A stretch of 64,000 bases of DNA, from the NCBI GenBank assembly GCA_029168955.1, contig JAPDOI010000898.1, positions 62,001 through 126,000 of the forward strand, written 5' to 3'. The stretch comes from Aplectana chamaeleonis (lineage: Eukaryota; Nematoda; Chromadorea; Rhabditida; Cosmocercidae). Position 1 is the first letter of the stretch, and every line of letters begins with the position of its first letter. The translations under genes and the position numbers were made by a program. Shown piece by piece: positions 21,106-33,565 of the stretch. The notes beneath the pieces are model-generated. The model was not told the DNA's origin. It saw only the letters and a program-made list of their open reading frames with translations, and ran no database searches.

Positions 21106-21419
21106 ATCTTGGTTCGACTCTATGAGTGTTCTGACACCACGGTGAAATAGTTTTCTGTAATTCGAAGACAAATTGCCGTGCTCATGACGGGACTTCGCCT
21201 CTGCTCACAAGGTCAAGATTGTGAACCAAATAAGTCAATGCCAGCACTCCGTTCAACTCTTTTGCGTGGTTGTGTCTTGAAATACTGGTCATTGTCACAT
21301 GTCTTGAGGATTTGGGCTCAACGAAAGCTGCCAATGAATACGCTGGGGGCAAAACGCACGTACTTGCGTGCCACATCCAATGTGTCTGTGACGCGTCTGA
21401 AGGTCAATCTCTGGAAGTT

Positions 21420-22700
21420 TTCGCCGAGAAGTAGCCGCGAAATGCTTGTTAGCCGCGTAATAGCTGCGAAATAGCCGCCAAGTAATGCTCCCCGCATAAT
21501 AGCCACCAACTATGTGGTCTGCTTGCGTCTAGTTAAATTTAGCTTATTGTTAGCAATAGCAAACTTCTAACTGCTGCTGAACCGTGCCCTAACACGGAAT
21601 GCTACGGGCACAGTCGAGTTTTTTGATCTACCAGTCTTACTGCATCATCTTAGATGAGCGTATCCTTGAAGGCATACCGGGCTACAGTCAACCATGGCAG
21701 ACTTTGTAGTCACATACGACGTATTTAGTTAGCTGAAGGAACTGCTCAATACACAATTTGATGGAATTTTTGAATCATCACGAATCTATTCACTATGGGA
21801 CACTCATAAGCTCGGCTGGTATCGGCGTTTTTATAGTATGTACGCCTCACATTTTCCTTATTTTCTCCTCTGATTCCTAGAATGATTCTTCCCTCCAGAA
21901 CATGGAGTCATCAGTCGAATTCGGCACTGCGATCAGCTTATCGATGACAGAAGGTGCCTGAACCGGCGTCCTCCGGTGAAACCCGTCATACCGCAGCCCC
22001 TAAGCAGTCTCAAGCTTGTACGTGAACGGCTCAAAAACTGTCCATGACCATTTCTGGCGATTCCGGGTTCGCACAGAGGACCCCGGGGACATCCCACAAG
22101 GATCATACCTGTTGGGAACCTCACGCGGGGGGACCCCACCACCACTGTTTTCGCAACCACTGTCGGGGAGACCCCACCACCACTGCTCGTTTCGTAAGAA
22201 GATGGACCCAAAATTGCGTACCACCCCCCCCCCAAGCCGAGGGGGATCCCCTCGGCGACAAAACCTACGCATAGGAACCTCAATAATTCTTTGAGCGTCC
22301 TCTTAGGGAACACATGACGATAGTTATGACTGACGGTATCGTTGTCCGTTATGGTGAATGAAAATAAGACCGGCAACAAAAGTTCGCAGCCTCATTTCCA
22401 GATTGGTGGATATGGGAAGAGCACCGATTTCCGAGAAATAGCCGAGCAATAGCACACCAGGCTCTGCAGCGGCCCCTGGTGGGCTGTTTCTCGGCTATAT
22501 CGCGGCCATTTTGCGGACAACGTCGTCTTGGCCAAGCATTGGCCGCGAAATATCTTAGAAATGGCCGAGAAACAGGCCACCGGGAGCCTCTGCGGAGCCT
22601 GGTGAGCTGTTTCGCGGCTACATCTCGGTTAAAAGTCTCAGAGATGCTCATTCCGATGGTAGAAGTTACAAGCGATCTCATGAAATTATCTGCTGCTATG
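21420..22700. repeat. GCCGCGAAATAG-type degenerate repeats
   Basis: Related phrases AGCCGCGAAAT, AGCCGCGTAATAG and AGCTGCGAAATAGCCGCC occur at 21425-21480. At 22430-22620 two diverged copies of a block lie in tandem (ACCAGGCTCTGCAGCGGCCC with GGTGGGCTGTTTCTCGGCTA, then GCCTCTGCGGAGCCTGGTGA with GCTGTTTCGCGGCTA). A CCCCACCACCACTG repeat lies at 22134-22185. No gene features. Confidence 0.45.
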
Positions 22701-23960
22701 ATGGGATGAACTTCATGTAAATTTGCAGGTCTATTACTTGGAAACTGAGCTTATGTCGCTACAATATCTGAGTGCAAGTGATTATGGACACCCTGTACCT
22801 GATTCGTGTGATATGCTCCTAGAGACAGAGAAGGGAGAGCTGAGCAAAGAAGTGTAGGCCGAGACCACTGGTGAATTGTGTTCGCTGGTGACTTTTATTG
22901 ATATCAGCTGCTAAAAAACGTTTCATTGCCAATTCCTTGCAAACATTTAGAGCTCATTGTCTTCCTCGAGATGCTGATGCTCTCTGCCGTTTCTGGGAAA
23001 CTGTTGCAATTCAATGTGATGCTCATTTTAAACGTGCGCGAATCTCAAGCCACGTGTCATTTATCGTAGATTATCGTAACGCTACTGTGACATCGTGGGT
23101 CAGATTCATGTACGCGTATACATGGCAAAGAGTATAATGTTACCATCAACCTTTGATTCACCATGAACCATACCCTCAAAACTGGGGTATAGAGTAGAGT
23201 GCGAGATACCCTAGAAGAGACTCGGGTTTCGCGTTACTCACTCACAAAATATCACACTCCAGTGCGGTGTTGCGCTCCAGATTATGTTGGCAAAATGCCA
23301 ATCTAATAAATGCAGGCCAAGGCGTCAAATGATTGTAGTTGTGGTGAGGTTGCACACACTGTACTAGACTGTACGCGCATACCAGCCTCCAGCCGACCCA
23401 TTCGAATAGCGGTTGCAAAAAAGAGCAGATTAAAACGACGGTATGGCGCTGCAGAAAAACTGCTTCCAGTGGCATCATAGGCAGAGATGCTTCCTATAGT
23501 TCACAATGTGTTTACGAGTAGGTGTCTATTTCGAGAAAAATATTGTGAAGAAAATTACCGAGAACTCTGATTCACAGATAAAATTCATTCGGGACACCTA
23601 CAAGTGCGCACGAAGATTGCGCCACAACGTTTGTTCATTTTCATCTGATGATTCACATCCTATTGTCAAGTAGTGTCAGCGAACTTCCCAACTTTTCAAC
23701 CCATGAAGCCGTTTTCTTTTTTCCCACAAGTTTCAGTCGAGAAAACCCTTTTGACAGTACAGCGCCGGTGTCAACATAAGCCGGTCAACCCGAATGTGGA
23801 TCAAGTAGCCTAACATCGAAGTTCTGACGTGGCTAGTCTTGAGGCTTGACCTCAGTTCTCTGAACATTAGAAGTGTTGTGGTGACGAAGAGGATCAAAGG
23901 TATCCGATAGGTTATTCCAAAAGCCGAAATAGCAATGACGATCGAGTAAGAATGGTGAAG
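22701..23960. other. duplicated repeat, no gene
   Basis: 22750-23100 matches 9340-9670 in order. From 23150 on, nothing was recognised apart from a run of nine C at about 23974. Confidence 0.4.
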
Positions 23961-24224
23961 CATCAAGTTTAATGCCCCCCCCCCAATCTCACCGTCGGCT
24001 GATCGGCTGTAGACAGCCCGGTCGATAAGCGTCTAAATCGTGCCAATCGGGTGTAAGAATTCCAGTCTTTGCGGACGGACTGAGCTCGCCCTGATTGAGC
24101 TGCGGCCGTCTTGGTCTATATGCAATGCACTGCTTACCAAGCTGGGAAATACGCTCCCCGTTGTGGTCGGACTGAGCCCACCGCGGTGCGCCGTGTGTAG
24201 ATACGGTCTCTTTATTTCAAGTAG

Positions 24225-24275
24225 AAAACCGCGACGCTGCTTGGTGGGGAATTTCGTGCCCGGGAAAACGAAGAG
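24225..24275. repeat. fragment of the 148-bp palindrome
   Basis: CCGCGACGCTGCTTGG followed by CGGGAAAACGAAG matches half of the 148-bp palindromic element. The rest is missing. Confidence 0.5.
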
Positions 24276-24365
24276 AAGATGACCATGTTTGCGCCCAGCT
24301 CCTCAATGCAGCTGCCTTATCGGACGACACTGTCGATAGCTGGCACTGAATTCTTGTCCATGCAT

Positions 24366-24677
24366 TGAGCTCCGTCCATAGCAGACGTCCTAGCGTCACG
24401 TGACCGTAATGTGACGCTGGGGGTTTGGATCTTCAGCATTTGTTATTGATCTGACTACCCAGCGACCACTGCAACCGGCCAGTCTCTGACAGTGGAGGCA
24501 TAGTGACCGTAACGGCTGTCACTAATATTACCCATACCATCGTTAATCACGTACCGTCCTCGGACACGTTAAATGCGCCAGCCGTCGAGCATCATGCGTC
24601 AGCGTTTGAGCGCTGCCGCATGATGCTTCGACGCCTTGACGCTTTGCCGCTGGCCGTCTGCTATGGACGGAGCCTTA
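24366..24677. mobile_element. ~310-bp inverted-repeat element, copy 1
   Basis: Ends GCTCCGTCCATAGCAGACG and CGTCTGCTATGGACGGAGCC are inverted. Interior landmarks CGTCCTCGGACACGTTAAAT, GCGCCAGCCGTCGAGC and CCAGCGACCACTG are shared in inverse order with 27717-28018. Confidence 0.75.
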
Positions 24678-24782
24678 GGCGCCGCGGCAGAAACAAAAAA
24701 ATTACGTTCAATGCACTCCGAGGCAGCAATGTCGCAGAAACCGCTGTCGGTTCCGTCGCCGCCAAAACCACAAACGCGGGGT

Positions 24783-25945
24783 TCATTTTCCTGTGGGAAC
24801 AATCATCGACCTACTGTGAAATCGCAGCCGGGTTCTTAGTACATACCAATTGATGTGCTCATAAATTGAGGCCTGTAGCCGCGGAAAGCTCTTGAATATC
24901 GAGCTATGATGGTTTTCACAATTATGTTCAAGAGTAAAGGTACACTGCTCATGCACCTGGGGGTTAATCGGTGTCCTAAACAAGATGTTGATGTCCGTTT
25001 GTCGATATTCGAAGACCTCAAAGGCAGAGATCTGGATAAAATCGGTTGATTTGATATCCTCATGGGATGATTGTTCTGGCCATCGCAAAAGTGCAAATAT
25101 GTAAGCTGAAAATTGCGGAAAAAAAAAGCTGAGGAAGAAGCTATAGCTTGGTGTCCTACCGCCCCCCAATTATCGAGACTTCTATAAAATCCTGTTTTGC
25201 CTTCTTCTATGTTCCTTCTAGAGTAATTACGAGCACTTTCAGAGACTACTGGCTACTTTGAGAGCAAAATAAAAAACGGACAGGCAAATATTCATGATGA
25301 TATCGTTCATTGGGGGGGGGGGCGGCGGACACCGACAAATAGCCGTCCTGGCTTGTTGTTGTGCGTTTTTCCTGAAAACTCTCACTTTTCTCACTTAGAT
25401 ACACTTTTGCAATTACCTGACAAACATTTCCACCAAAAGAGCCTAAAAATTGTTTTTTTATCGCAAAACCTGCCTTCAAAAGGTCGGGGCAAAACGATTT
25501 CGCGATGTTTGATAATTTCCATTATGAATTTGCCTCGAAACTTTTCTCAGGCGGTTATTTGGACTGCACAACACGAATCGAATGCCAGCTCATCGAATTT
25601 AGGTGGATTACGGGAAATTGCTGTGGGTATACGGTACTTTTATCAAAGTCTAAGATTTGGTTCAAAACTTCTTCGTGGAGATATCTTGGATGCTGAACAC
25701 GAGTTTTGAAGCAATTATATCCGTCAATGGCGATTCCCCGCTGGTATCTGGAGTCCATTATGTTCCAGAAGAGTTTTTTTTTCCAGAAGAGAAAAAGAAG
25801 AATTTCAATTCTTAGAGTGCACCTCTCCTACAAATCTTGTACCTTTTTCGAGATATATGAAGTTTTGGGGAATGTCACACTTATGGTTTCACTATTATTA
25901 CATGGTCGTCTTCGCAAGGCTTTTCAATCCGCTCATTTCGGACTA
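24783..25945. other. unassigned; possible old dispersed repeat
   Basis: A 128-codon minus-strand ORF (25169-24783) has no recognised motif, and splice sites around it are not convincing. The segment at about 25495-25640 (ATAATTTCC, GCCTCGAAACTTTTCT, CAACACGAATC, CATCGAATTT) shares landmarks with 45780-45930, indicating a dispersed repeat. Confidence 0.35.
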
Positions 25946-26492
25946 TGGCTCAAAGGCAGTGGTGGCGCTCAAATATGCTTGTCTTCTCTTCCTCTCTGAA
26001 CCCTTTTCTGGGTATAGAGTAGTAGAACCTATACGAAAAGTCGCGAAAAAAACTCTGTTCCAGGACAAACTTGAAGCCTGAACTTCCTTGTCTTTTGATG
26101 GTGGACGAGCCCACCCACATCATCGGCATCGATGATCTCTAGTATCAAGAACATCAGCTGGCTTGAAATTGAATTTCAATCAATGAACCTTCGGATTTAA
26201 GTACACATCTAGTCGAAAACATTGACTGAAGTGCTTGCTTTCATTGTTCAACTGTTTTATTAGGTAAATTTGCATTTATTTCTTCCTCTGAGTGTCGATA
26301 ATTTTCGACTGCTTGACATGAGACTGTGATCTTTCTGTGCACGTATGCACGAACTTGAAGTTTGGGGTCTTAATAACTCTAATTTTAGCCCGTTTTTCAC
26401 CGCGATACCTTTATAGTTTTTGAGCAGTTTTTGATCTGAGCTGATTTTTGTAGTTTTTTCGATAACGTTTTTCATCGTGACCACTGCCTTTA
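25945..26492. mobile_element. group G inverted-repeat element, copy 1
   Basis: Ends CTCAAAGGCAGTGGTGGCGC and CGTGACCACTGCCTTTA. Interior landmarks (CTGAACCCTTTTCTGGG, GATGGTGGACGAGCCCAC, ATCGGCATCGATGATCTCTA, AGCTGGCTTGAAATTG) are present in inverse orientation at 61889-62466. It shares its right terminus with the group C element at 26489. Confidence 0.65.
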
Positions 26493-26981
26493 AAGGCAGT
26501 GTTCACGATAATTTTCGTTTTCGAGATTAATGGCTAAATCGATTGGTCGGCTTCCGGGTAGAACTGAAATGACGAACAAATCGAGAAAAACGTCTTAGAA
26601 TAGCACCAAATCCTTTACTCTCACCCCACCTTTTTACTCTCACTGGAACTGTTTGTTGTGACAATGAAATCGTTTGTGGGCCCGTCCCTTGCGATTCTCT
26701 ACTCTTTTCTGCTCCGTCCTTTCCTTCGGACCCTAACTAAAACTGTTAGTCCCAGAATATTCTTCCATTTTTGATTAGCTCAGTTTTTTACCGGTGACAA
26801 GCACCGTGAACATGTTCATACAGTCGGACAACTATTCCAGGCCAGAGATTAATGTCACGGAAATAAAACGTTTCAGGGCGTTTCAAGCCGTCTCTTCGCA
26901 GTTTCGGTAACACTTGGTGGCCAACGCATTGTTTTGAGTCGAAAACTCGGGAACAAAAATCATCGTGAACACTGCCTTTAA
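26489..26981. mobile_element. group C inverted-repeat element (complete)
   Basis: Ends TTTAAAGGCAGTGTTCACGA and TCGTGAACACTGCCTTTAA. Its interior (CTCACTGGAACTGTTTG, GGACCCTAACTAAAACTG, TTTTTGATTAGCTCAG) also occurs in the fragments at 7527-7800 and 10230-10503. Its end sequence is like group A but the interior is unrelated. Confidence 0.75.
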
Positions 26982-27716
26982 ATGATGTTCCTCGCGTATC
27001 TTCCCCTGTAGTAAGTTTGCGAGAAAATTCTTTGAGGTGAGATTCTTTGCCGACCGCAAATGCCTCCGAAACCTGGAATCGCTGGTAATTGCAAATACTT
27101 CCCTAGAAAGGACAGAGATTATTTGCATCTGAGAGAATAATTGAATTTCTTGTGGCACATAATAAATTCCAGATACCTGAGGGGAATCGCCAATGAGGGA
27201 TTGGTCCGCTTCAGAAAGCTATTGAAGTCTTGAACGATTACAGCTCGACAGCGGTTTCAGTCTACATTTCTTTGTTCACCTTTCCCTAGTTTGTTTTCAA
27301 TTACTAAAGCACATGTGATCAGACATGCTGCTTCTGATGATATTCACACCTGTTACTTTAGAAATAGAAGTAGATACATGTGCCTTTGAATATGGAAAAC
27401 ACGGTGATCTTCTTCCACCGACGTTCTCGAACTTAAATATGAAACAGTAAAAGAATCGTCTGAACCAAATTGTGGGGGTTCCTTAGTTGAATGATAAGGT
27501 AACAGTAACCATCAAGCGATTCTTAGGGTGCTCAGAAAAAAATGTTCCTGATTTGGCTGAAAACTATCTACTGGGAGCTACCCGGGGCCTTGGGTTTCTT
27601 TATTGATATTCTACGACTTTCTGTGGGTTACGTTAAACAAAATGCTATTTAGCTGACGTAGCTTAGCGTGTTGTATCGAAAATAGATTTATGGACCCCAA
27701 ATTAATGGTCTAACCG
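26982..27716. other. no recognised feature
   Basis: No ORF above 91 codons with features, and no repeat or RNA structure recognised. Confidence 0.4.
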
Positions 27717-28018
27717 TAAGGCTCCGTCCATAGCAGACGACCAGCGGCAAAGAGTCATGGCGTCGGAGCATCATGCGCCAGCGCTGAAACGCTGACGCAT
27801 GGCGCTCGACGGCTGGCGCATTCAATGTGTCCGAGGACGGCACGTGGTTAACGATGGTATCGATAATATTAGTGACAGCCGCTACTGCCGCTATGACTCC
27901 ACCGTCAGCGGCAGGCTGGCCCCAGTGGTCGCTGGGGAGTCAGATCAATAACGAATGTAAAAGATGCAAACCCCCAGCGTCACTTGGCGCTGGGTCGTCT
28001 GCGATGGACGGAACCTAA
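27717..28018. mobile_element. ~300-bp inverted-repeat element, copy 2
   Basis: Starts TAAGGCTCCGTCCATAGCAG and ends CGTCTGCGATGGACGGAACC. It is the inverse-orientation partner of 24366-24677. Confidence 0.75.
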
Positions 28019-28252
28019 GAGAAGTTGTTGACTAAACGTGAGACTGTGACCATGCTACCGTCTCCCTTTCGTGACCTGGCGCAATCTACTAAAACTTGAC
28101 GAATGGACATCGGATTTGGTGGGCACTCCAAATATCCTCTACAGAAATGATTCAAGGCAAAGGTATAGTTCTTATTTGAGAATTGTCTTTAGTCGTATTT
28201 TCCCACAAGAATTTGCTTCCGGTGCGAAGCTTCCAACCGAAGCTGCCGAGTC

Positions 28253-28869
28253 TTAAAGGCATCGTACACGATTAAAACCGAATTCCAGATTTTGCGTTTA
28301 GTAGGACTAGTGGGTCATAACAACGTCACTCAGAAAGTTTTGAGTTTCAAAATCGCTTCTGAATGAAGATTTGCTTACCTCAAAAAGGCTTCTTGGGTTT
28401 AGGAGGCCCGCCTTGGGGTCGATCCGTTGTTACAAAGGAACTAAACTCCGTGGTCGCAGCCGGCGATCGTGCGTTGACAAGTCGTGGGGCGCAATGCACG
28501 CGCCACCCGATGTCACGTTCGATATCGATCGAAAGCAGCTGACAGCAATGAACGCAGCACGTTAATAACCCTTTCCAACTTCGTTCAAGAAAAATGATTG
28601 CTCGTTTGATAGGCCTCCTCGGTAAATAGCTTCCAACGCTGCGCCAAGGAACGAATCGCCAAATTGTTCCTTGCGTTCTTCGCACAACTATCCCAAGTCG
28701 ATGTCGGCGGAAACTTCAAAATTGTTTCAGCTTCCTTGAAATGCTTTTTTTTTCTTGAGAAGTTGACGTTTTTCGAGGTTTTTTTTGCAAGCTTCAGTCA
28801 CTAAAGGGATATAACAACATGAAAAAGTCAAAAACCCAGGAATGGCTTCACTCGTGTACGACGCCATTA
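28253..28869. mobile_element. group D inverted-repeat element, copy 1
   Basis: Starts TTAAAGGCATCGTACACGAT and ends with its approximate inverse CGTGTACGACGCCATTA. The interior (AATGGCTTC-type, GGGTCGATCCG, CAGCTGACAGCA, TTGGAAGCT) matches 56507-57111. ORFs inside belong to the repeat. Confidence 0.75.
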
Positions 28870-29205
28870 GCGCCATTCATACTCCCAAAAGCTAGCGCGT
28901 CACACGCCAGCGATGGTGGCGACTGTAAAGTGGCTTAACTTTGGCGAGCAAGGGAAATCTGTACACGTGTTCCCTGTCACGGTAGCAGAAGATACTACTT
29001 CCATTAATTATGATGAAATGAAATGAAGTCGATAATGGATTAATAACGAGAATAACGAAAAGAGTTGTCACGGCTGTCGCTGCAATGGCAGAGCGGGCGT
29101 TACGCGCTTACCAAGGGGGCGTGGCATCAGGTCATTCACACTCCAACGCTCCACCCGCGCGTGACGCGCTGGCGTTGAGGAGCATGAATTACGCCTTACC
29201 AAAAT
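28870..29205. repeat. CGCGTGACGCGCTGGC repeat, copy 1
   Basis: TCCCAAAAGCTAGCGCGTCA, GCAGAAGATACTACTTCCAT, GGGCGTTACGCG and CGCGCGTGACGCGCTGGCGT are echoed at 58555-58835 (GCAGAAGATAGTACTGGAAC, CGGGCGTCACGCGTGACGCC). A diverged dispersed element, non-coding. Confidence 0.5.
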
Positions 29206-29588
29206 CGGTTATTGAACCTCGGCTTCGCTCTCCGTTTCAGCGATGAGTTAGTAAGGGTTGGTGGTTCAAAGATTCATATGCAACTACAGAAATCAATCAT
29301 GGTAGGTTCGCATACAAGTCCCGGCATTGTCGCGTTTTTGCCAGGTCAAGACAGTGGGATCTCAGCAGGTTTCAGGCAATGTCTTGTTCCTATCGCGATT
29401 CTGCGGGGGATCTGTCGTATCGGATCAGGTTCGGCGCCGAAGCGGCAGGTTCCCGACAGGTTCTCGGTAGAATCCGGACAATCCCTCTATAGAAAAACGC
29501 ATATTGATCTCAAGTCGACTGCTTTTACTCCGTTTTTGGATGAACTATTTTTGGTGGACTGAAAATTACTGTTAAAATTATCTGAGAG

Positions 29589-29885
29589 ATGCACGTTGGA
29601 AGCTGCGTATTCCAGCTATAATGTGCTAGAGCTCCCCTCTGGAAGTAGAAGCTGAAATTTTCAAACCAGAAGATCAGGACGGCTAAAAGAAGAGGCGAAG
29701 CTGCAGCTTTTGGTAGAAATGCACTCACCACTTCTCTGCAAACCATCATGGTAAGGAGTTCTTACCTCTCAAAGTTTATAGAGGAGCCACAAGTATTGTG
29801 TTCTATTGTTGTCCATGATGGAAAAATTGACTACTTTCAGGAATTAAGCACAGGAATTTTTACGACTCACAAACTAGACAATAAA
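29589..29885 (+). pseudogene. small secreted peptide, member 4 (degenerate)
   Basis: The ATG at 29589 and the donor GTAAGG at 29751 bound an exon of 162 nt, exactly the length of members 1, 2 and 5. Stops occur at codons 11 and 20, and the hydrophobic signal is scrambled. Residues after that (KFSNQKIRTAKRRG) align with the family's basic region NFQNQDLGKTKRRD of member 3, one codon short. A 90-bp intron ends CTACTTTCAG at 29840. Exon 2 starts GAATTAAGCACAGGAATTTT and carries AATAAA at 29880-29885 in the family context. The splice sites survive although the reading frame does not. Confidence 0.6.
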
Positions 29886-30172
29886 CATGCATTGATTCCG
29901 TTTGTACACGTGCGTAGTAGAAGTGTGATTAGAGAGAGTCTTCACGATTAATTTCATCTACGAGTTTCTCACTTAGAACTATGTGTTGGCCATCAAGTGC
30001 TACCAAAATAACGGGAAAACGGCAAAAAACATCCCAAAAGCTTCATGAAGAGTACGGAACCGGGGTTGGAAGACAGGATTTTGTGTACTTCTTGTGCGTT
30101 TTTCCAGTTTTTTCTGCCACTCCAACTCTACATCGTTCTATTAGATAACCTTGAATTTAGGAATATCATGAA

Positions 30173-30205
30173 CTCTGAGAAAATTGGAACACGTCAATAA
30201 AATGG
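30173..30205. repeat. duplicated 3'-flank segment
   Basis: CTCTGAGAAAATTGGAACAC then GTCAATAAAATGG matches 3513-3545 downstream of member 1. It supports segmental duplication including about 300 bp of flank. Confidence 0.4.
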
Positions 30206-30777
30206 AATCTAGCGTAAGGGCGAGACCTACACCGCCTGAAGCATCTGAAGCGACCCACAATGCCGCCACATGAGTAACAAGTCAGCCCGGCAGAAAAAAA
30301 ACCGGTTTGGTGTCCAACTCGCATTGGGGCGCAGAAAAAAGGTGGGGGCAAGTGCAATGCAGTAGTGCCCCCCCCCGTTTGCGATAGGAACCACAATAAT
30401 ACTTCTAAGATCGTTATAGTTTATCAAACCGTGCACTTCGAATGGAGTAGTAAAGAAACTTGAAGATTTGGAAAACCTATATTAGGGAACGAATTAAAAC
30501 TAGAACAAGGCGTACGAGCTCAAAAATTCTAATCCAGTTATAACCTTGATACATATATACAACTAGCACCGTAACATATGGAGCCTGCCGCAGAGTGAGA
30601 CATAATTTCCAACAAAAAAAACTGAAGAACAAATTCCGAAAACAGGGATATACTGTCGTACTCAGAGCCGAATTCCGGTCCGCAATCGCGGACTACAGCT
30701 GTTGCAACACGCGACACGATGTTACTCGTGCTGGCAGAACGGTGAAAGTTGCCGGGACCGAGTGGTCCCACCACGAT
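30206..30777. other. no recognised gene
   Basis: 30670-30780 (GAATTCCGGTCCGCAATCGC, GCTGTTGCAACACGCGAC) is a diverged relative of the palindrome that follows. No coding support. Confidence 0.35.
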
Positions 30778-30876
30778 TATCATCCTATTGCGTGATGCAA
30801 CAGCCGTGGTCCGCAAATGCGAACCGGACGTTCGCATTTGCGGACCACGGCTGTTGCATCACGCAATAGGATGATA
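30778..30876. repeat. 99-bp perfect palindrome (47-bp arms, 5-bp loop)
   Basis: The left arm 30778-30824 (TATCATCCTATTGCGTGATG, CAACAGCCGTGGTCCGCAAA, TGCGAAC) is followed by CGGAC. It is then repeated as its exact complement at 30830-30876. As read, all 47 positions pair. Confidence 0.9.
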
Positions 30877-31150
30877 AACGACAATAACTGAAACGATAAG
30901 GAGGAATTCCAAGTTTCGAATTTGAACTATTGGAGATGATGCGCAGTTATAGAAAATCGAAGCAAACGTGAATACAGCAAATTCCTAAGTCAACCAGTTC
31001 TGATAAATCAGGATATAGAAAACACCAGGAAAAAATCCTTCAGAATTTCGATAATAATAAAAGAGAATTGAAGCTCATACGAGCCCTGGCAATGAGAAAA
31101 TCCTAGGAGATTTGAAATAAGAGGATTATTACGCAATAACCTAATTTGAT

Positions 31151-31635
31151 TTGAAGGCAGCATACACGCTCGTAAACTTTGTTGAGATAGAAACGTGAAC
31201 CGAACCGTACGGCTTGCTCCTGAAGGCTCACGCATTTCAAAGCTTTAAAAGCGAGCCACAACTGCTTTAAGAGAGTGATAACCGACTCCTGACCCTGTAA
31301 TTGCCCGCCCCAACTGTATTTCGCCTCCTCCGACTAGGAACATATTGAATCACCCGTCTCGAGGAAGGAAACGATCAACAAGAGAAATAGCACCATCAAG
31401 TGGGAGTCGACGCGAGAGATCGACTGATTTGATTGAGAGATCATAATTTCTCGTAGAGGCCAATTCCTCCACCCACATGAGTCAGTTGAAATAATGCTGG
31501 ATCTTTTCGGACCCAGAAAAACAGTTTCTCATAACCGTTCTCGACTTTTCTCCGCACAGATGTTGTTACACATTCCAGAGCATTAATATTCCTGAACAAA
31601 CAAGGGAGCAAATTTTATCGTGTATGCTGTCATTG
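31151..31635. mobile_element. group B inverted-repeat element (diverged)
   Basis: Starts TTGAAGGCAGCATACACGCT and ends TCGTGTATGCTGTCATTGAA. The interior is more diverged than in other copies but keeps TTGTTGAGATA near the left end, CAACTGTATT, and the ACGGTTAT-type region before the right end. Confidence 0.6.
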
Positions 31636-33565
31636 AACTCCTAGAACCTTGACTTTAACGAATGCTGGAAGAAATTACGAAAATAATTGCTTAGTAGTAC
31701 CTGTAGCGATTTCATGAAAAGCTGGTTTCGCATCAAGCTTGTCAGAAGCGGCAATGAGACCTTTGCGTCGGGAATGGATTCTGTCCTGGGAGTTTTTATG
31801 ACATTAAGAATTTTGAACTATTGCCGTCATAGGAAAGATATATTCATTTGCACACAAGACATCTCTTAGGCGTCAAATGTAAATTCTATGTGTGTGTCTG
31901 TGCCGGGTGCGGTTCCCACGTGACAAATGACGAGCAAAGAGGTAACATGACCTGTGGGAAGCCGCGTTGCCCATTTCTGGTCATCCGTACCACAGATGTT
32001 CATTATGGATAACTCATCCACAGTCGAAAAGCATGGAGTAGGTTTGTGTATCAAACAATGAGACAAGAACTTGCTCTGTTGAGAGATGGGAAAAACGCTC
32101 ATCGGAGAGAAAACTCGTAGAACACTGGCGGCACAAAAATCAAGTGATAACTTTAGCAGAAGAGACAAAATGAAAAGCAACTGGACGAAGAAAGTTTTAC
32201 ACTGCTCTTGCAACCAAGTATGTTAAAAGAAATACACTCAAGTGCCTGAATGGCAGAAACTGGTTACTGATGAGTATGAGTGTATCCACAGAGGACACCA
32301 TGCCGGCTGTGTAGCTTAACCTGGCTTTTACACATTTCATTAACTCCCCAATGATTGAGCATCTATTAGGTTGGCGGACATACTCGCCCACTATTTCACA
32401 TTGATTTTCTCCGTCAATTAATCTCAGGGTCAGGAGGTGGGAGACGTGAGAAACCAGAAGGTTTCCGAACTTAAACAATTGTCATCTGGCGAGCACAGCG
32501 GAGTCCACAAAAAAAACCTAGGGAGAGCTGTCGTGCAAGTCAAGGATGTGGTGTGGTGCTCAGAAAATTTTCTCCCTTCCTTCAGAAGTATCGACTTTAT
32601 GAGCTTTTCACTACTTTTAGAGACCATTCATGTCCAATAACGTATTGTGATGATAGTTTCAAGATTTTTTTCATACAAATTTTCCTGGCTACGTCTAATA
32701 CCGCGATGCACTCTGATTTTCTCCGGTGTGATGCCTTCCGCCCCTCATCATACCCTGTTTTTATGATTTAACCTATGAACACTGGTTCAAGGAAAACCCG
32801 TGAACCTTTTAAATGCATGACTGCCAATATCTCGTAGTTGTCGTCAACGGGTCTATAAGACGCCATCTCGAAGAACGCTCTTCGCTGACATTTTGATTGT
32901 TGCTGAGACTGCCGATAATGTTTTATGCACGTTATAGCTAGCTTAAAAAAGTACAGTGGTACAGGAATATTACGAATAAAGAATGACAGAAAAATTGGGA
33001 GCTTTCCAGAAGAGCGTTCCTTAAGCGGGGAAAGAAAGAAGTGGAAATTTTTTAAGCTCTCAATATTGTCAAGAATCAGCGGAGGAATAAGGTTACCCCA
33101 AGAGAAAAGCGAAAATCAAAAGGTTACACATAAGTTATTACGAGAGAATTAAGGCATCATGGGAAAAAACTGTATAAGACAAACACTTTCACCAAGCCAG
33201 ATCTGATTCAGCACAAGCACGAATTGCAAACATCACTAAAAATTAATGGATTAGCACTCGTCCGCGAATATGAACAAATAGCATCGATAGTAAAAAACTT
33301 GCTCCACGAGCACCTATGGTAATTTGCTTGAGATACCTGAAATAAAAGTTCTCTTTACAGTGCCAACAACAAACGAGAAAAACTTCCAAAAAAAACTATC
33401 AAAATCAAGCTATGAGCGTGACATTACAAGAGAATTCGCTCGAGGAGTTGAATGGTTGGAGTGAGCACGGGCGGAATGAACCAATATTGATTAGGAGGTC
33501 ACTGCCTTGGAACGATCGATCTGATCAGATTCAATTGCCACAAACAGAAAAGCTCTGAGAAAACT
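31636..33565. other. longest stretch without identified repeat; possible exons not proven
   Basis: Minus-strand ORFs at 32213-31866 (115 codons) and 32478-32197 (93 codons) have no recognised motif, and no consistent splice model joins them. Codon content is not clearly better than neighbouring frames. If the window holds an unidentified host exon, this is one of the likelier places, because known repeats are absent. Confidence 0.3.

Noticed and set aside
24783..25169. 128-codon minus-strand ORF
   Set aside because: No motif, biased composition near its start, and it overlaps an alternative frame of similar length.
31866..32478. Two minus-strand ORFs of 115 and 93 codons as exons of a host gene
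   Set aside because: They are in different frames and no convincing splice pair joins them; no motif was recognised.
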